A stretch of DNA of 64,000 nt from Chloroflexi bacterium UBA6077 (GTDB taxonomy: Bacteria > Chloroflexota > UBA6077). A model generated the notes under the pieces. The model saw only the letters and a program-made list of their open reading frames with translations, made no database searches and was not told where the DNA came from. The position numbers and the translations under genes are program-made. Below, piece by piece: positions 16,944-25,018 of the stretch. The DNA lies in assembly GCA_002436065.1 (NCBI GenBank), contig DIXP01000092.1, forward strand, positions 149,190 through 213,189, in the 5' to 3' direction. Position 1 is the first letter of the stretch, and every line of letters begins with the position of its first letter.

Positions 16944-18146
16944 GTGATACAAGGAATGACCTTCGGACGATTCCTCGGTCGGGACGGCGTCTTCGTCCTG
17001 GCCATCGTGGTGCTCTCGACGATACTGCTGCTGATGCCAACGGGCTTCGAGAGCAAGTTCGACCCCACGGTCCAGCGGCCCAGGGGGCAGGTACTGGAGG
17101 TAGACGATTCCCTGGTGAAGCAGTTCGGTCTAGTCAAGACCGGCAGCCAGGTTCTCAAAGTGAGGATCCTGGACGGGCCCTACGCCGGGCAGGAGATATC
17201 CGCCTCCAACCATCTGATGGGAAAGATGGAGATGGACAAGCATTTCAGGCCCGGCGACACGGCTCTCCTAGTGCTGAACACCGATGGCCAACGGGCCACT
17301 GCGGCAACGGCCTTCGAGCAGTACAGGATGGACATACAGCTGGTGCTGTTCGCCCTCTTTGGACTGCTGCTGGTGGGGTACGCAGGGTGGATCGGGGTCA
17401 AGGCGCTGCTATCCTTCGTCTTTGTGGCGCTAATCATATGGAAGGCCCTGCTCCCGGGCATCCTCAACGGCTGGGATCCCATTCTGCTCGCTTTGGCGCT
17501 GGTGACGGTGCTGACGGCGGCGATTCTATTCCTCGTAGGTGGCCTCACCCGCAAGGCGGCGGTGGCCTTCGCGGGCTCCATGCTGGGGATCCTGCTTACC
17601 TGTTGCCTGGCCCTGCTGTTCCAGCCACCCATGCACATCCACGGTGCCGTGCAGCCCTTCTCGGAAACCCTGCTCTACTCCGGCTTTCCCCACCTGGATC
17701 TGACCAGGATCTTCGTGGCGGGGATATTCATCAGCGCCTCGGGTGCCCTGATGGACCTGGCCATGGACATCTCCGCTGCCATGAACGAGGTGGTTAAGAA
17801 GAAGCCCGACATATCCCTCCGAGAGGCCATCGGCTCCGGTCTGGCCGTGGGCCGCGCCGTCAGCGGCACGATGGTGACCACGCTGCTGCTGGCCTATGCC
17901 GGCGGATACAGTGCGATGCTGATGCTGTTCATGGGCCAGGGCATACCCCCCGCCAGCATCCTCAACATCAACTACGTTGCCGCAGAGATGCTCAAGACCA
18001 TGGTGGGGAGCCTCGGTCTGGTGACGGTGGCCCCTTTCACCGCCGTGGTGGGGGGGCTGGTCTATGTGGGATGGAACCGCAGAAACCCTGCGAGGGAGGG
18101 ATCCCAGTTGCCCAGACCCGATCTTGAGCCCGCAGCAGCAACGTGA
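16944..18146 (+). CDS. YibE/F-type polytopic membrane protein
   Basis: About 400 residues. One N-terminal membrane helix (about 12-30), an outside beta-rich domain (about 45-125, QVLEVDDSLVK, VRILDGPYAGQEI), then seven or so helices with the family sequences MDLAMDISAAMNEV and GRAVSGTMVTTLLLAYAGGY. Function of YibE/F proteins is not known. I chose the GTG at 16944 behind GGGGGGAGAA; a TTG at 16920 would start inside the hairpin. Bases 18147-18227 downstream hold nothing evident. Confidence 0.82.
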   Translation: MIQGMTFGRFLGRDGVFVLAIVVLSTILLLMPTGFESKFDPTVQRPRGQVLEVDDSLVKQFGLVKTGSQVLKVRILDGPYAGQEISASNHLMGKMEMDKHFRPGDTALLVLNTDGQRATAATAFEQYRMDIQLVLFALFGLLLVGYAGWIGVKALLSFVFVALIIWKALLPGILNGWDPILLALALVTVLTAAILFLVGGLTRKAAVAFAGSMLGILLTCCLALLFQPPMHIHGAVQPFSETLLYSGFPHLDLTRIFVAGIFISASGALMDLAMDISAAMNEVVKKKPDISLREAIGSGLAVGRAVSGTMVTTLLLAYAGGYSAMLMLFMGQGIPPASILNINYVAAEMLKTMVGSLGLVTVAPFTAVVGGLVYVGWNRRNPAREGSQLPRPDLEPAAAT

Positions 18147-18227
18147 GATCGTATTGCTGTCGCGTGGGTCTGGTTTGGCAGCAGTGAAACGGCATGACGC
18201 ACCCCTCTCTCGGCTTGCCCTGGCTGC

Positions 18228-18487
18228 TTGACTGCCAGCTATAGCCTCTGGTAGCATCGCCCTACAATTGAATAGCCATTTGGCAAAGGTGCCCCTTTTG
18301 GGGCTAAGAGCGAAGCCGGTGAGAAGCCGGCGCTGTCCCGCAACTGTGATGCGGCCGTGAGAGATCGCGGCCGATGAGCCAGGTCGCCTGCCTTTGCTGG
18401 GATCTAAACACCTCCGGGAGAGAGTGGTGAGTCCTGATAGAGCGGATTTCACCCCTTGTCTATCTAGAGGCAAGGGGTTTTCGTTTT
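18228..18487 (+). promoter_or_regulatory. Cobalamin riboswitch with promoter and terminator, no gene downstream
   Basis: Promoter TTGACT (18228-18233), 18 bases, TAGCAT (18252-18257). The aptamer runs from GGCAAAGGTGCC (18282) to the B12 box GAGCCAGGTCGCCTGCC and closing CCTTTGC near 18397, with the conserved GCTGTCCCGCAACTGTGATGCGG core (quoted in part). A rho-independent terminator (CCCCTTG...CAAGGGG then T-run, 18452-18487) follows. It should switch off plus-strand transcription when adenosylcobalamin is high, but no plus-strand gene follows before the next riboswitch at 20800. Confidence 0.93.
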
Positions 18488-18739
18488 GGCGTCCGGATCA
18501 TTGCTCCCTGTCTCTGCAGAGGGCAGTAACACCATGCAGCGCTGTGTGGCGAGAATGCTCGATGGTAGATTCCGGAGGCCAACTTGGCGCGCTACCTGGT
18601 CGTTCGCTTCATATCGGCTGTTCCCACCCTTCTCTTCGTTTCCGCAGCGGCATTCCTGCCGACAACCGCCGCTCGCGGGGATCCGGCTTTGCTCGCCCTG
18701 TTACAGAGCGGCCAGGAACCATCAGCGGAGGGATGTTGA

Positions 18740-18857
18740 ATGTAAGGCAGGGGTTCATCCCCTGCCGCCCGGCCTCGGGTAGGCGACGCGGCGGGCAATG
18801 GGCGGTATCGCGCGTCCATGCCCGGGGGGCGGAAGGGGACGAGCCCCTTCCCTACGT
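18740..18857 (+). repeat. 118-bp dispersed repeat, copy 1
   Basis: Starts ATGTAAGGCAGGGG and ends CCTTCCCTACGT. The reverse complement of 48264-48381 is the same length and matches over nearly all positions. Each end can fold on itself (GGCAGGGG..CCCCTGCC and GGAAGGGG..CCCCTTCC). No reading frame; resembles a small non-coding mobile or REP-like element. The flanking gap 18488-18908 has no gene I can support. Confidence 0.7.
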
Positions 18858-18908
18858 CAGAGAATTGCGGAACGTCGCGCTAAGCAGTTGGCTTAGGATC
18901 AAGCGGCT

Positions 18909-19586
18909 TTACGCGGTGAGCAGCTCCTTGGCCTTGGCGACTGCTCCCATGGCATCGGGAGCGTAGAAGTCGGCCCCTATCTCGTCGGCAAAGCGTTGCG
19001 TCACGGGCGCCCCGCCTACTCCTATCTTCACACCTTTCCGCAAACCCGCCTCTTTCAGTGCAGCTATCGTCTCCTTCATCGAAGGCATCGTTGTCGTGAG
19101 CAGCGTGCTCATCATTATGAAGTCCGGCATCTCGGTCCGCACCATCTCGACGAACTTCGTAGGCTTCACGTCTGACCCAAGGTCCACCACGTTGAAGCCT
19201 GCCCCCTGGAGCATCGTCGCTACCAGGTTCTTCCCTATGTCGTGAAGGTCGCCTTTCACGGTCCCGACAACTACCTTGCCCCGAGTGTGGCCCCCACCTG
19301 CTGCCGCCAGAAGCGGCTTCAACAGGGCGAGGCCAGACTGCATGGCCCGAGCGGCTATCAGCATCTCGGGGATGAAGGCTTGCCCCTTGGAGAAATTCTC
19401 GCCCACCACGTCCATGGCGGGGATCAGCGCCTCGTCCAGCAGCTGTTGCGGCCCGTCCCCTCGGTCCAGTGCCTGCTGGATCAAATCTGCCACCTTGGCG
19501 GCATCGCCATCGACCACAGCCTGCTTCAGCGAATCGTAATCAGCCAGCTTGTCCTCCAGATTTATTTTGATAAGGAGGTATAACAC
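18909..19586 (-). CDS. Corrinoid (B12-binding) protein of methyltransferase systems
   Basis: Up to 225 residues. N-terminal helical cap (about 15-95) and a Rossmann B12 domain with the corrinoid ligand motif KGDLHDIGKNLV, then DLGSDVKP and VGGAPVTQRFADEIGAD, as in MtaC/MtbC-type proteins that carry a methyl group on cobalt. The GTG at 19586 is the first start, but GGAGG followed 5 bases later by a CTG at 19547 would give a protein beginning (M)ADYDSLKQAV, the usual family start. No substrate methyltransferase or MtrH-like gene is adjacent, so its methyl donor is unknown. Confidence 0.88.
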   Translation of the reverse strand: MLYLLIKINLEDKLADYDSLKQAVVDGDAAKVADLIQQALDRGDGPQQLLDEALIPAMDVVGENFSKGQAFIPEMLIAARAMQSGLALLKPLLAAAGGGHTRGKVVVGTVKGDLHDIGKNLVATMLQGAGFNVVDLGSDVKPTKFVEMVRTEMPDFIMMSTLLTTTMPSMKETIAALKEAGLRKGVKIGVGGAPVTQRFADEIGADFYAPDAMGAVAKAKELLTA

Positions 19587-19594
19587 GGCCGGAT

Positions 19595-19648
19595 CGATAT
19601 AGGGTAACTCTTATTTCCTATATTCTGATATATCTTCAAGCTATATCG
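19595..19648. promoter_or_regulatory. Inverted repeats between lysR and the corrinoid protein gene
   Basis: CGATATAG (19595-19602) and CTATATCG (19641-19648) are perfect inverted copies, and inside them ATATAGG and CCTATAT form another pair 13 bases apart. The segment is AT-rich. It lies just upstream of the corrinoid gene on the minus strand and could be a LysR site or an intrinsic hairpin. Confidence 0.4.
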
Positions 19649-20558
19649 CCCTTCGCTCCTCTTCGATTGTCTCCTTCAAGGCATGGATATAGATTTCCGC
19701 TAATCGGCTCAAGGTAACATTTTTGTGCGTGATGTACCCCACTGTGATCTCCTCTTCCAGCTTGAGAGGGATGGCCACGATTTGATTGCCGTTCAAATCG
19801 TGGCTGATGACCCCTGTGGAAATGGTGTAGCCGTTCAAACCGATCAGAAGATTGAACAGTGTAGCGCGGTCGCTGACGTGGATGCTCTTCTGATGAGAGA
19901 GTGTGCTGAGGATCTCCTCTGAAAAATGGAAGGAATTGCGCTCTCCCTGCTCGAAGGATAAGCAGGGATAGGGTTCTAAATCCGCGAGCGTGACGTATTC
20001 CTTCCGTGCCAGCGGATTCTGGGCGCTGATGAAGATGTGAGGCTTCGCTCGAAACAGTTCGGTGAAGGTCAGATTACCTTCCCGCAAGAACTTGCGAAGC
20101 ACCTGAGCATTGAATTCGTTCAGGTACAGAATGCCGATTTCGCTACGGAGATGCTTGACGTCGTCGATGATTTCATACGTCTTGGTCTCCCGAAGAGTGA
20201 ACTCATATTCGTCCTGTCCGAATTCCTTGACCAGACGTACGAAGGCGCTGACCGCAAAGGCGTAATGCTGTGTGGATACGGAGAAATGCTGCGGCGAGAG
20301 CTTGGTATGCATATAGCGGTTTTCCAGCAGCTCCGCCTGTTCGATGATCTGTCTTGCATAACTCAGAAATTCCGCGCCCTCCGTTGAAAGAATAATGCCT
20401 TTGCTCGTACGAAGAAATATCTTTATTTTTAGTTCGTTTTCCAACTCTTTAATGGCATTGGAGAGACTGGGTTGAGTGATGAACAGCTTCTTCGCTGCTT
20501 CATTAATGGAACCGCAATTCACTGTTTCAATGACATATCTCAGTTGCTGCAAAGTCAT
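19641..20558 (-). CDS. LysR-family transcriptional regulator
   Basis: 305 residues. N-terminal winged helix (about 1-60, MTLQQLRYVIETVNCGSINEAAKKLFITQPSLSNAIKELE quoted in part as INEAAKKLFITQPSLSNAI) and an effector-binding domain of the CysB/AlsR kind. Base composition is visibly more AT-rich than the neighbours and lysine/isoleucine use is higher, as in Bacillota proteins, which suggests acquisition. It reads in the same direction as the corrinoid protein gene 54 bases downstream and probably regulates it. Bases 20559-20746 upstream hold no gene. Confidence 0.88.
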   Translation of the reverse strand: MTLQQLRYVIETVNCGSINEAAKKLFITQPSLSNAIKELENELKIKIFLRTSKGIILSTEGAEFLSYARQIIEQAELLENRYMHTKLSPQHFSVSTQHYAFAVSAFVRLVKEFGQDEYEFTLRETKTYEIIDDVKHLRSEIGILYLNEFNAQVLRKFLREGNLTFTELFRAKPHIFISAQNPLARKEYVTLADLEPYPCLSFEQGERNSFHFSEEILSTLSHQKSIHVSDRATLFNLLIGLNGYTISTGVISHDLNGNQIVAIPLKLEEEITVGYITHKNVTLSRLAEIYIHALKETIEEERRAI

Positions 20559-20746
20559 AGCTTGTACCTCTACGCCTACTCCTCGAAGGCTCCCGATCTT
20601 TTGCTATCAGGCTGCCTTTGTCTCTCTTCGCCCAGCCTAGTAGCGCTTATCGCTGGGTTCCCGCATCCACCGCGCCGTGGGTGGATTCTGTCGCGACAGT
20701 ATAGATGAATATTCGCCTGGTCACGCTCGTACGCTTGCACATCGCG

Positions 20747-21006
20747 TTGACGGTGGTCATCCCATGTGCTAGCATGCTGCCGCAACTAAATAGCTGTTTG
20801 GCAAAGGTGCCCCTTTTGGGGCTAAGAGCGAAGTCGGTGAGAAGCCGGCGCTGTCCCGCAACTGTGATGCGGCCATGAGAGATCGTGGCCGATAAGCCAG
20901 GTCGCCTGCCTTTGCTGGGATAAGTTCGCCTCCGAGAGAGAGGGTGAGTCCATGTAGCGTGCCATTCAACCCCCTGCCTCGACGGAGGCAGGGGGTTGCT
21001 GTTTTG
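20747..21006 (+). promoter_or_regulatory. Cobalamin riboswitch controlling cbiMNQO
   Basis: Promoter TTGACG (20747-20752), 17 bases, TAGCAT (20770-20775). Aptamer from GGCAAAGGTGCC (20800) to the B12 box AAGCCAGGTCGCCTGCC and TTTGC near 20914. The expression platform is a strong terminator with a 13-14 bp stem (CAACCCCCTGCCTC / GAGGCAGGGGGTTG, 20967-20998) and a T-rich tail to 21006. Bases 21007-21188 form the leader of cbiM. Confidence 0.95.
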
Positions 21007-21188
21007 TTGACCAAGGTGCTTCTTATCGCCTGGATCCTATGGTGCCAGCGATCTCCGCCTGGTTCAAGTTGGCTAAGCAGTGTCGGGTCACTACCGGGCT
21101 GCAAGGCAGGCAGTGTAGCACCGTTTCCACGTGCGATTGCCCGAGCGACAGACAATCCGATATGAATGCGAGAAGGAGATAACGGACA

Positions 21189-21950
21189 TTGCAGAAGCCA
21201 TGGAAATCGAGACTTTGGATCAGGGTGGGCTGGGCGGTGGCGGCAGTGATGCTGCTAACCGCGCAGGTAGCCTGGGCAAGTCCGCAGCAAATGCACGTTA
21301 TGGAAGGCTTTCTTCCCTGGCAATGGTGCCTTCTGTGGTTTGGTGTCGCCATCCCTTTCTGGATTCTCGGCTTTCGCCAAATAGGGCTGGTGGCATCGAA
21401 GCATCCTGAGACCAAGCTATTGCTCGCTCTCGCCGGCGCCTTCACATTCGTGTTGAGCGCTCTCAAAATGCCCAGCGTTACCGGCTCGTGCAGCCATCCC
21501 ACGGGTACAGGACTGGGGGCGATTCTCTTCGGCCCAACGGTAATGAGCGTTCTGGGAGGCATCGTCCTCCTCTTCCAGGCGTTGCTGCTCGCTCATGGAG
21601 GGCTGACCACCCTGGGAGCAAACACCGTCAGCATGGGGATCGTTGGGCCGTTGGTGGCCTGGGCCATATGGGTTGGGCTGCGGAATCTGGCGCCAACCTG
21701 GCTGGCCGTCTTCCTGGCTGCCTCCCTTGCCGACCTTCTGACCTACGTTACCACCTCGCTGCAGCTCGCCCTGGCCTACCCGGACCCTGTAACGGGGATC
21801 GCGGGCTCTTTCCTCAAGTTCGCCGCTATCTTCGCGGTCACCCAGGTCCCGCTGGCAGTCAGCGAGGGGATCCTGACAGTGTTGATATTCAACGCCCTTC
21901 GTGGCACCGCGCCTTCCGAACTGAAGACCCTGAACGTTGCTGGAGTCTGA
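21189..21950 (+). CDS. cbiM: Cobalt ECF transporter substrate-binding subunit
   Basis: 253 residues. A leader of about 32 residues ends near VAWASPQQ, just before MHVMEGFLP: in CbiM the mature N-terminal Met-His binds Co(II), so processing there is expected. Six to seven membrane helices with SVTGSCSHPTGTGLGAILFGP. I accept the TTG at 21189 because AAGGAGA lies about 9 bases upstream; no ATG in frame precedes the leader. First gene of cbiMNQO under riboswitch control. Confidence 0.94.
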   Translation: MQKPWKSRLWIRVGWAVAAVMLLTAQVAWASPQQMHVMEGFLPWQWCLLWFGVAIPFWILGFRQIGLVASKHPETKLLLALAGAFTFVLSALKMPSVTGSCSHPTGTGLGAILFGPTVMSVLGGIVLLFQALLLAHGGLTTLGANTVSMGIVGPLVAWAIWVGLRNLAPTWLAVFLAASLADLLTYVTTSLQLALAYPDPVTGIAGSFLKFAAIFAVTQVPLAVSEGILTVLIFNALRGTAPSELKTLNVAGV

Positions 21951-21951
21951 G

Positions 21952-22314
21952 ATGACAACTTCACACGAACATGGCACTAACAAGATAGCCACCGGACTGA
22001 TGATCGCCATCGTGGTGCTCCTGGCGGTGTTCCCTCTCGTCTTCAACCCGGAGGCGGAATTCGCTGGGGCTGACGACGCTGCCAGCGAAGCGATCAGCGA
22101 GATGAATCCGGACGCGGAGCCCTGGTTCGAGCCTATTTGGTCTCCGCCGAGCGGAGAAGTCGCAAGCATGCTCTTTGCTCTGCAGGCGGCGGCCGGTGCC
22201 GGCCTCATCGGCTACTACTTTGGCCTCAAGAAGGGGGAGCGACGAAGGGACGAAGCAGAACGAGAGATAGCTCGGAAGAGAGCCAGCGAGCTCGAAGTCT
22301 CCCCCAGTCGGTAG
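21952..22314 (+). CDS. cbiN: Cobalt transport protein CbiN
   Basis: 120 residues, two membrane helices (about 13-32 and 74-92) around a loop with the family sequences FAGADDAASEAI and EPWFEPIWSPPSGEV, LFALQAAAGAGLIGYYFG. CbiN assists cobalt loading into CbiM. The ATG is one base after the cbiM stop. The basic tail after residue 93 is a little longer than usual. Confidence 0.93.
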   Translation: MTTSHEHGTNKIATGLMIAIVVLLAVFPLVFNPEAEFAGADDAASEAISEMNPDAEPWFEPIWSPPSGEVASMLFALQAAAGAGLIGYYFGLKKGERRRDEAEREIARKRASELEVSPSR

Positions 22315-22330
22315 AGGCCCTGATTGACCT

Positions 22331-23101
22331 ATGCACGTCATCGACCGCCATGCGTATGCGAACCGGGGGCGGGATGTAGACCCCGCTCAGAAGGGGGTGC
22401 TCGTTCTGCTGGTGCTGTCCCTCTGTCTGCTGCTGGATCGACCCGTGGTGGGATTTCTGGCCTGTGGATGGATGTGGGCACTCGCGACCTTCTGGGCGGG
22501 GCTGCCGCCGGGTGTTTTCGGCCGGCTGCTGTTCGGCGAAGCCGCCTTTCTTCTGTTCGCCGTGCTGGGCGTTGCCGTGAGTGTCAGCCTGGCTCCCGCA
22601 CCACCCTTGGGCTGGATGGTGCAGGTGGGGCCACTAGCCTTTGGAACCAGCCACGCGTCGCTAGACCTCGCCCTTCGCCTGGCCACACGTGCTCTGGGTG
22701 GTGTAGCGGCTTTGAACTTCCTGATCCTCACGACCCCCTTCATCGATATCGTGGAGCTACTGCGTCGGATGCGGACACCGGCTCTTTTGATCGACATCGT
22801 GACACTGACCTATCGCTTCATATTCGTTCTCTTGGAGAGCCTGGACAGGATGCACAACGCTCAGGACAGCCGACTCGGCTACAGTAGCTTTCGCAATTCG
22901 ATGGCAAGCCTGGGGGTGCTGGGCAGTCGACTTTTCATCGACGCCTACCATCGCAGCAAGCGGATGCAGATCGCCCTGGAGAGCCGCGGATCCTCCGGCG
23001 ACCTCCGAGTACTGAGCATCAGCTATCGCACCGATCAGGCCCTATGGTTGCTGGGATTGGCTACGATCGCCAGCCTGCTGATCGGGAGAGTGCTGCTATG
23101 A
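22331..23101 (+). CDS. cbiQ: Cobalt ECF transporter T component
   Basis: 256 residues, five or so membrane helices followed by the cytoplasmic coupling helices typical of EcfT (RMRTPALLIDIVTLTYRFIFVLLE quoted in part as RMRTPALLIDIVTLTYRF; RSKRMQIALESRG). Couples the CbiO ATPase to CbiM. Its stop overlaps the cbiO start (ATGA). Confidence 0.93.
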   Translation: MHVIDRHAYANRGRDVDPAQKGVLVLLVLSLCLLLDRPVVGFLACGWMWALATFWAGLPPGVFGRLLFGEAAFLLFAVLGVAVSVSLAPAPPLGWMVQVGPLAFGTSHASLDLALRLATRALGGVAALNFLILTTPFIDIVELLRRMRTPALLIDIVTLTYRFIFVLLESLDRMHNAQDSRLGYSSFRNSMASLGVLGSRLFIDAYHRSKRMQIALESRGSSGDLRVLSISYRTDQALWLLGLATIASLLIGRVLL

Positions 23102-23865
23102 CACCCATTCTAAGAATGGAGGACGTGCACTACTCTTATCAGGGGAGCTCTGGGCCTGCCCTGCAAGGAGTCGGGCTGAGCCTGTGGGCAGGGAAGAAGA
23201 TCGCCGTGCTGGGGCGGAATGGCTCAGGGAAGTCGACCCTCTTCCTGCATTGCAACGGTATCCTGCGACCTGACAGGGGCCATATCTACCTGGCGGGATC
23301 CCCTGTGAAGTACGATCGCAAATCGCTGATGGAGCTTCGCCGAGAGGTGGGCATAGTCTTCCAGAACCCCGACGATCAGCTCTTCAGCGCTAACGTATTG
23401 CAGGACGTGAGTTTTGGCCCGCTCAATCTGGGGCTCAGCAAGGAGGAAACTCGACGCCGAGTCGAGGCGGCTGCCGAGCAGTGCGAGATATCCGATCTGC
23501 TGAACAGGCCCACCCATGCCCTGAGCGGTGGGCAGAAAGCCCGCGTGGCGCTGGCGGGCGTACTGGCGATGGAGCCGTCGGTCATCATCGTCGATGAGGT
23601 GATAGCGAGTCTGGATCCCTGGATGCGTGAACAGATCCTGGGCATCCTTCACAGTCTTGCCGCCGACGGTAAGGCAGTGATGTTGGCCACCCACGATCTC
23701 GCCCTGGCTCGCTACTGGGCAGACCTGGTGGTCGTAATGGAGGATGGGCGGGTCCTTGTGGCGGACACATCGGACTCCATCTTCTCGTCCGATGCCATGA
23801 TGGCTCATCTCGGCCCAAAGGTCGCGGGTGCATGGTGGAGGCGGGTGGGAGAGAAAGTGTCTTGA
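23098..23865 (+). CDS. cbiO: Cobalt ECF transporter ATPase
   Basis: 255 residues. ABC ATPase with Walker A GRNGSGKST, Q-loop FQNPDDQLF (the DDQLF form is typical of energy-coupling-factor ATPases), signature LSGGQKARVALAG and Walker B VIIVDEVIASLD, H-loop ATHD. The ATG overlaps cbiQ. Last gene of the cobalt uptake operon; a 175-base stretch follows before the next aptamer and shows nothing clear. Confidence 0.94.
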   Translation: MTPILRMEDVHYSYQGSSGPALQGVGLSLWAGKKIAVLGRNGSGKSTLFLHCNGILRPDRGHIYLAGSPVKYDRKSLMELRREVGIVFQNPDDQLFSANVLQDVSFGPLNLGLSKEETRRRVEAAAEQCEISDLLNRPTHALSGGQKARVALAGVLAMEPSVIIVDEVIASLDPWMREQILGILHSLAADGKAVMLATHDLALARYWADLVVVMEDGRVLVADTSDSIFSSDAMMAHLGPKVAGAWWRRVGEKVS

Positions 23866-24040
23866 ACAACGTTATGTTTTTGGCCGCGGCCTTCTTTCTA
23901 TGACTGGGGTTTGGTTGGGGTGCTCATGCTTCACAGCAGCGCAAACCCAGTTCCAGGTTTAGCGCCCTACAGTCGAGTCAGTAGACCCGGAGGTAGAGCC
24001 GGTCGTCCTCGTCGACATTGACGTAATCGAATAGTTTGCA

Positions 24041-24247
24041 GCAAAGGTGCCCCGGAAGGGGCTAAGAGCGAAGCCGGTGAGAATCCGGTGCTGTCCCGCA
24101 ACTGTGATGCGGCCGTGAGGGATCGTGGTCGATAAGCCAGGTCGCCTGCCTTTGCTGGGATCCAAGCACCTCCGGGAGAGAGGGGCGAGTCCACGTGGAG
24201 CGGATTTTCCCCCCTGTCTATCCAGAGGCAGGGGGTTTTCTTTTTAT
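24041..24247 (+). promoter_or_regulatory. Cobalamin riboswitch controlling the nitrogenase-like/ABC importer operon
   Basis: Aptamer from GCAAAGGTGCC (24041) through CCGCAACTGTGATGCGG to the B12 box AAGCCAGGTCGCCTGCC and TTTGC near 24156. A terminator follows (CCCCCTG...CAGGGGG and T-run, 24209-24247), 16 bases before the NifH-like start. It is highly similar to the other three in the window, so a shared ligand is expected. I found no confident promoter in 23866-24040. Confidence 0.95.
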
Positions 24248-24262
24248 AGGATCGAGGGGTTC

Positions 24263-25009
24263 ATGAGAAAGATAGCGATCTATGGCAAGGGTGGAATCGG
24301 CAAGTCGACCGTGGCTAGCACGCTGTCGGCGGCTCTCTCGACGTTGGGTTATCGGGTGATGCAGATCGGCTGCGACCCCAAGGCCGACTCCACCCTCAAA
24401 CTGACCAACGGTCGAGCCGTCACCCCGGTGATGAGCTACCTGAGGGAGCACGGCACCTGCCACTCTCTGGATGCGATCGCCCTGGAGGGTTTCAACGGGA
24501 TCGTTTGTGTGGAGGCAGGTGGGCCGACGCCGGGTCTCGGCTGCGCCGGCAGGGGCATCGTGGCTACCTTCGATCTGCTGGAGGAGCTGCATGCTTTCGA
24601 AGAGTACAAGCCTGATTACGTGCTGTTCGACGTGCTGGGGGACGTCGTGTGCGGTGGCTTCGCCATGCCTTTGAGGGAGGGTAGGGCAGAGGAGGTGATG
24701 GTGGTCACCTCCGGCGAGAAGATGTCGCTCTTCGCGGCCAGCAACATCAAGAAGGCGCTGGATGGCTTTGCCGAGCGGAATTACGCCCGCCTCAAGGGGC
24801 TGATCCTGAACCGCCGCGAGGTACCGGGAGAAGAGTGGATCGTCCGCCGATTCGCGGATGAGGTGGGCACCGAGATCCTGGCCGATATTCCCAGGGACAA
24901 CGCCGTCCAGTGGTACGAAGAGCAGAACAGAACGGTGATCCAGGGGAATCCGGATCTGCCGATCTCCAGGGTATTCCTGGGTCTGGCCCGACGGATAGCG
25001 GGGGAATGA
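24263..25009 (+). CDS. NifH-like ATPase (nitrogenase reductase superfamily)
   Basis: 248 residues, shorter than NifH (about 290). P-loop GKGGIGKST at 8-16, switch region GCDPKADST at 36-44, and the two cluster cysteines C94 (GLGCAGRG) and C130 (DVVCGGFAMPL) that in the homodimer hold one [4Fe-4S] cluster. So it should be an ATP-driven, low-potential electron donor. The ATG at 24263 follows ATCGAGGGG; reading upstream would run through the riboswitch. It is first in an eight-gene operon with NifD- and NifK-like proteins and an ABC importer. Not nitrogenase itself, since neither partner has the catalytic cofactor ligand; BchL, CfbC or an unnamed clade are the relatives. Confidence 0.9.
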   Translation: MRKIAIYGKGGIGKSTVASTLSAALSTLGYRVMQIGCDPKADSTLKLTNGRAVTPVMSYLREHGTCHSLDAIALEGFNGIVCVEAGGPTPGLGCAGRGIVATFDLLEELHAFEEYKPDYVLFDVLGDVVCGGFAMPLREGRAEEVMVVTSGEKMSLFAASNIKKALDGFAERNYARLKGLILNRREVPGEEWIVRRFADEVGTEILADIPRDNAVQWYEEQNRTVIQGNPDLPISRVFLGLARRIAGE

Positions 25010-25018
25010 GGAGGAAAC

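Noticed and set aside
18486..18782. Plus-strand frame after the orphan riboswitch
   Set aside because: TTG start in the terminator tail, no ribosome site, translation low in similarity to anything and running into a dispersed repeat.
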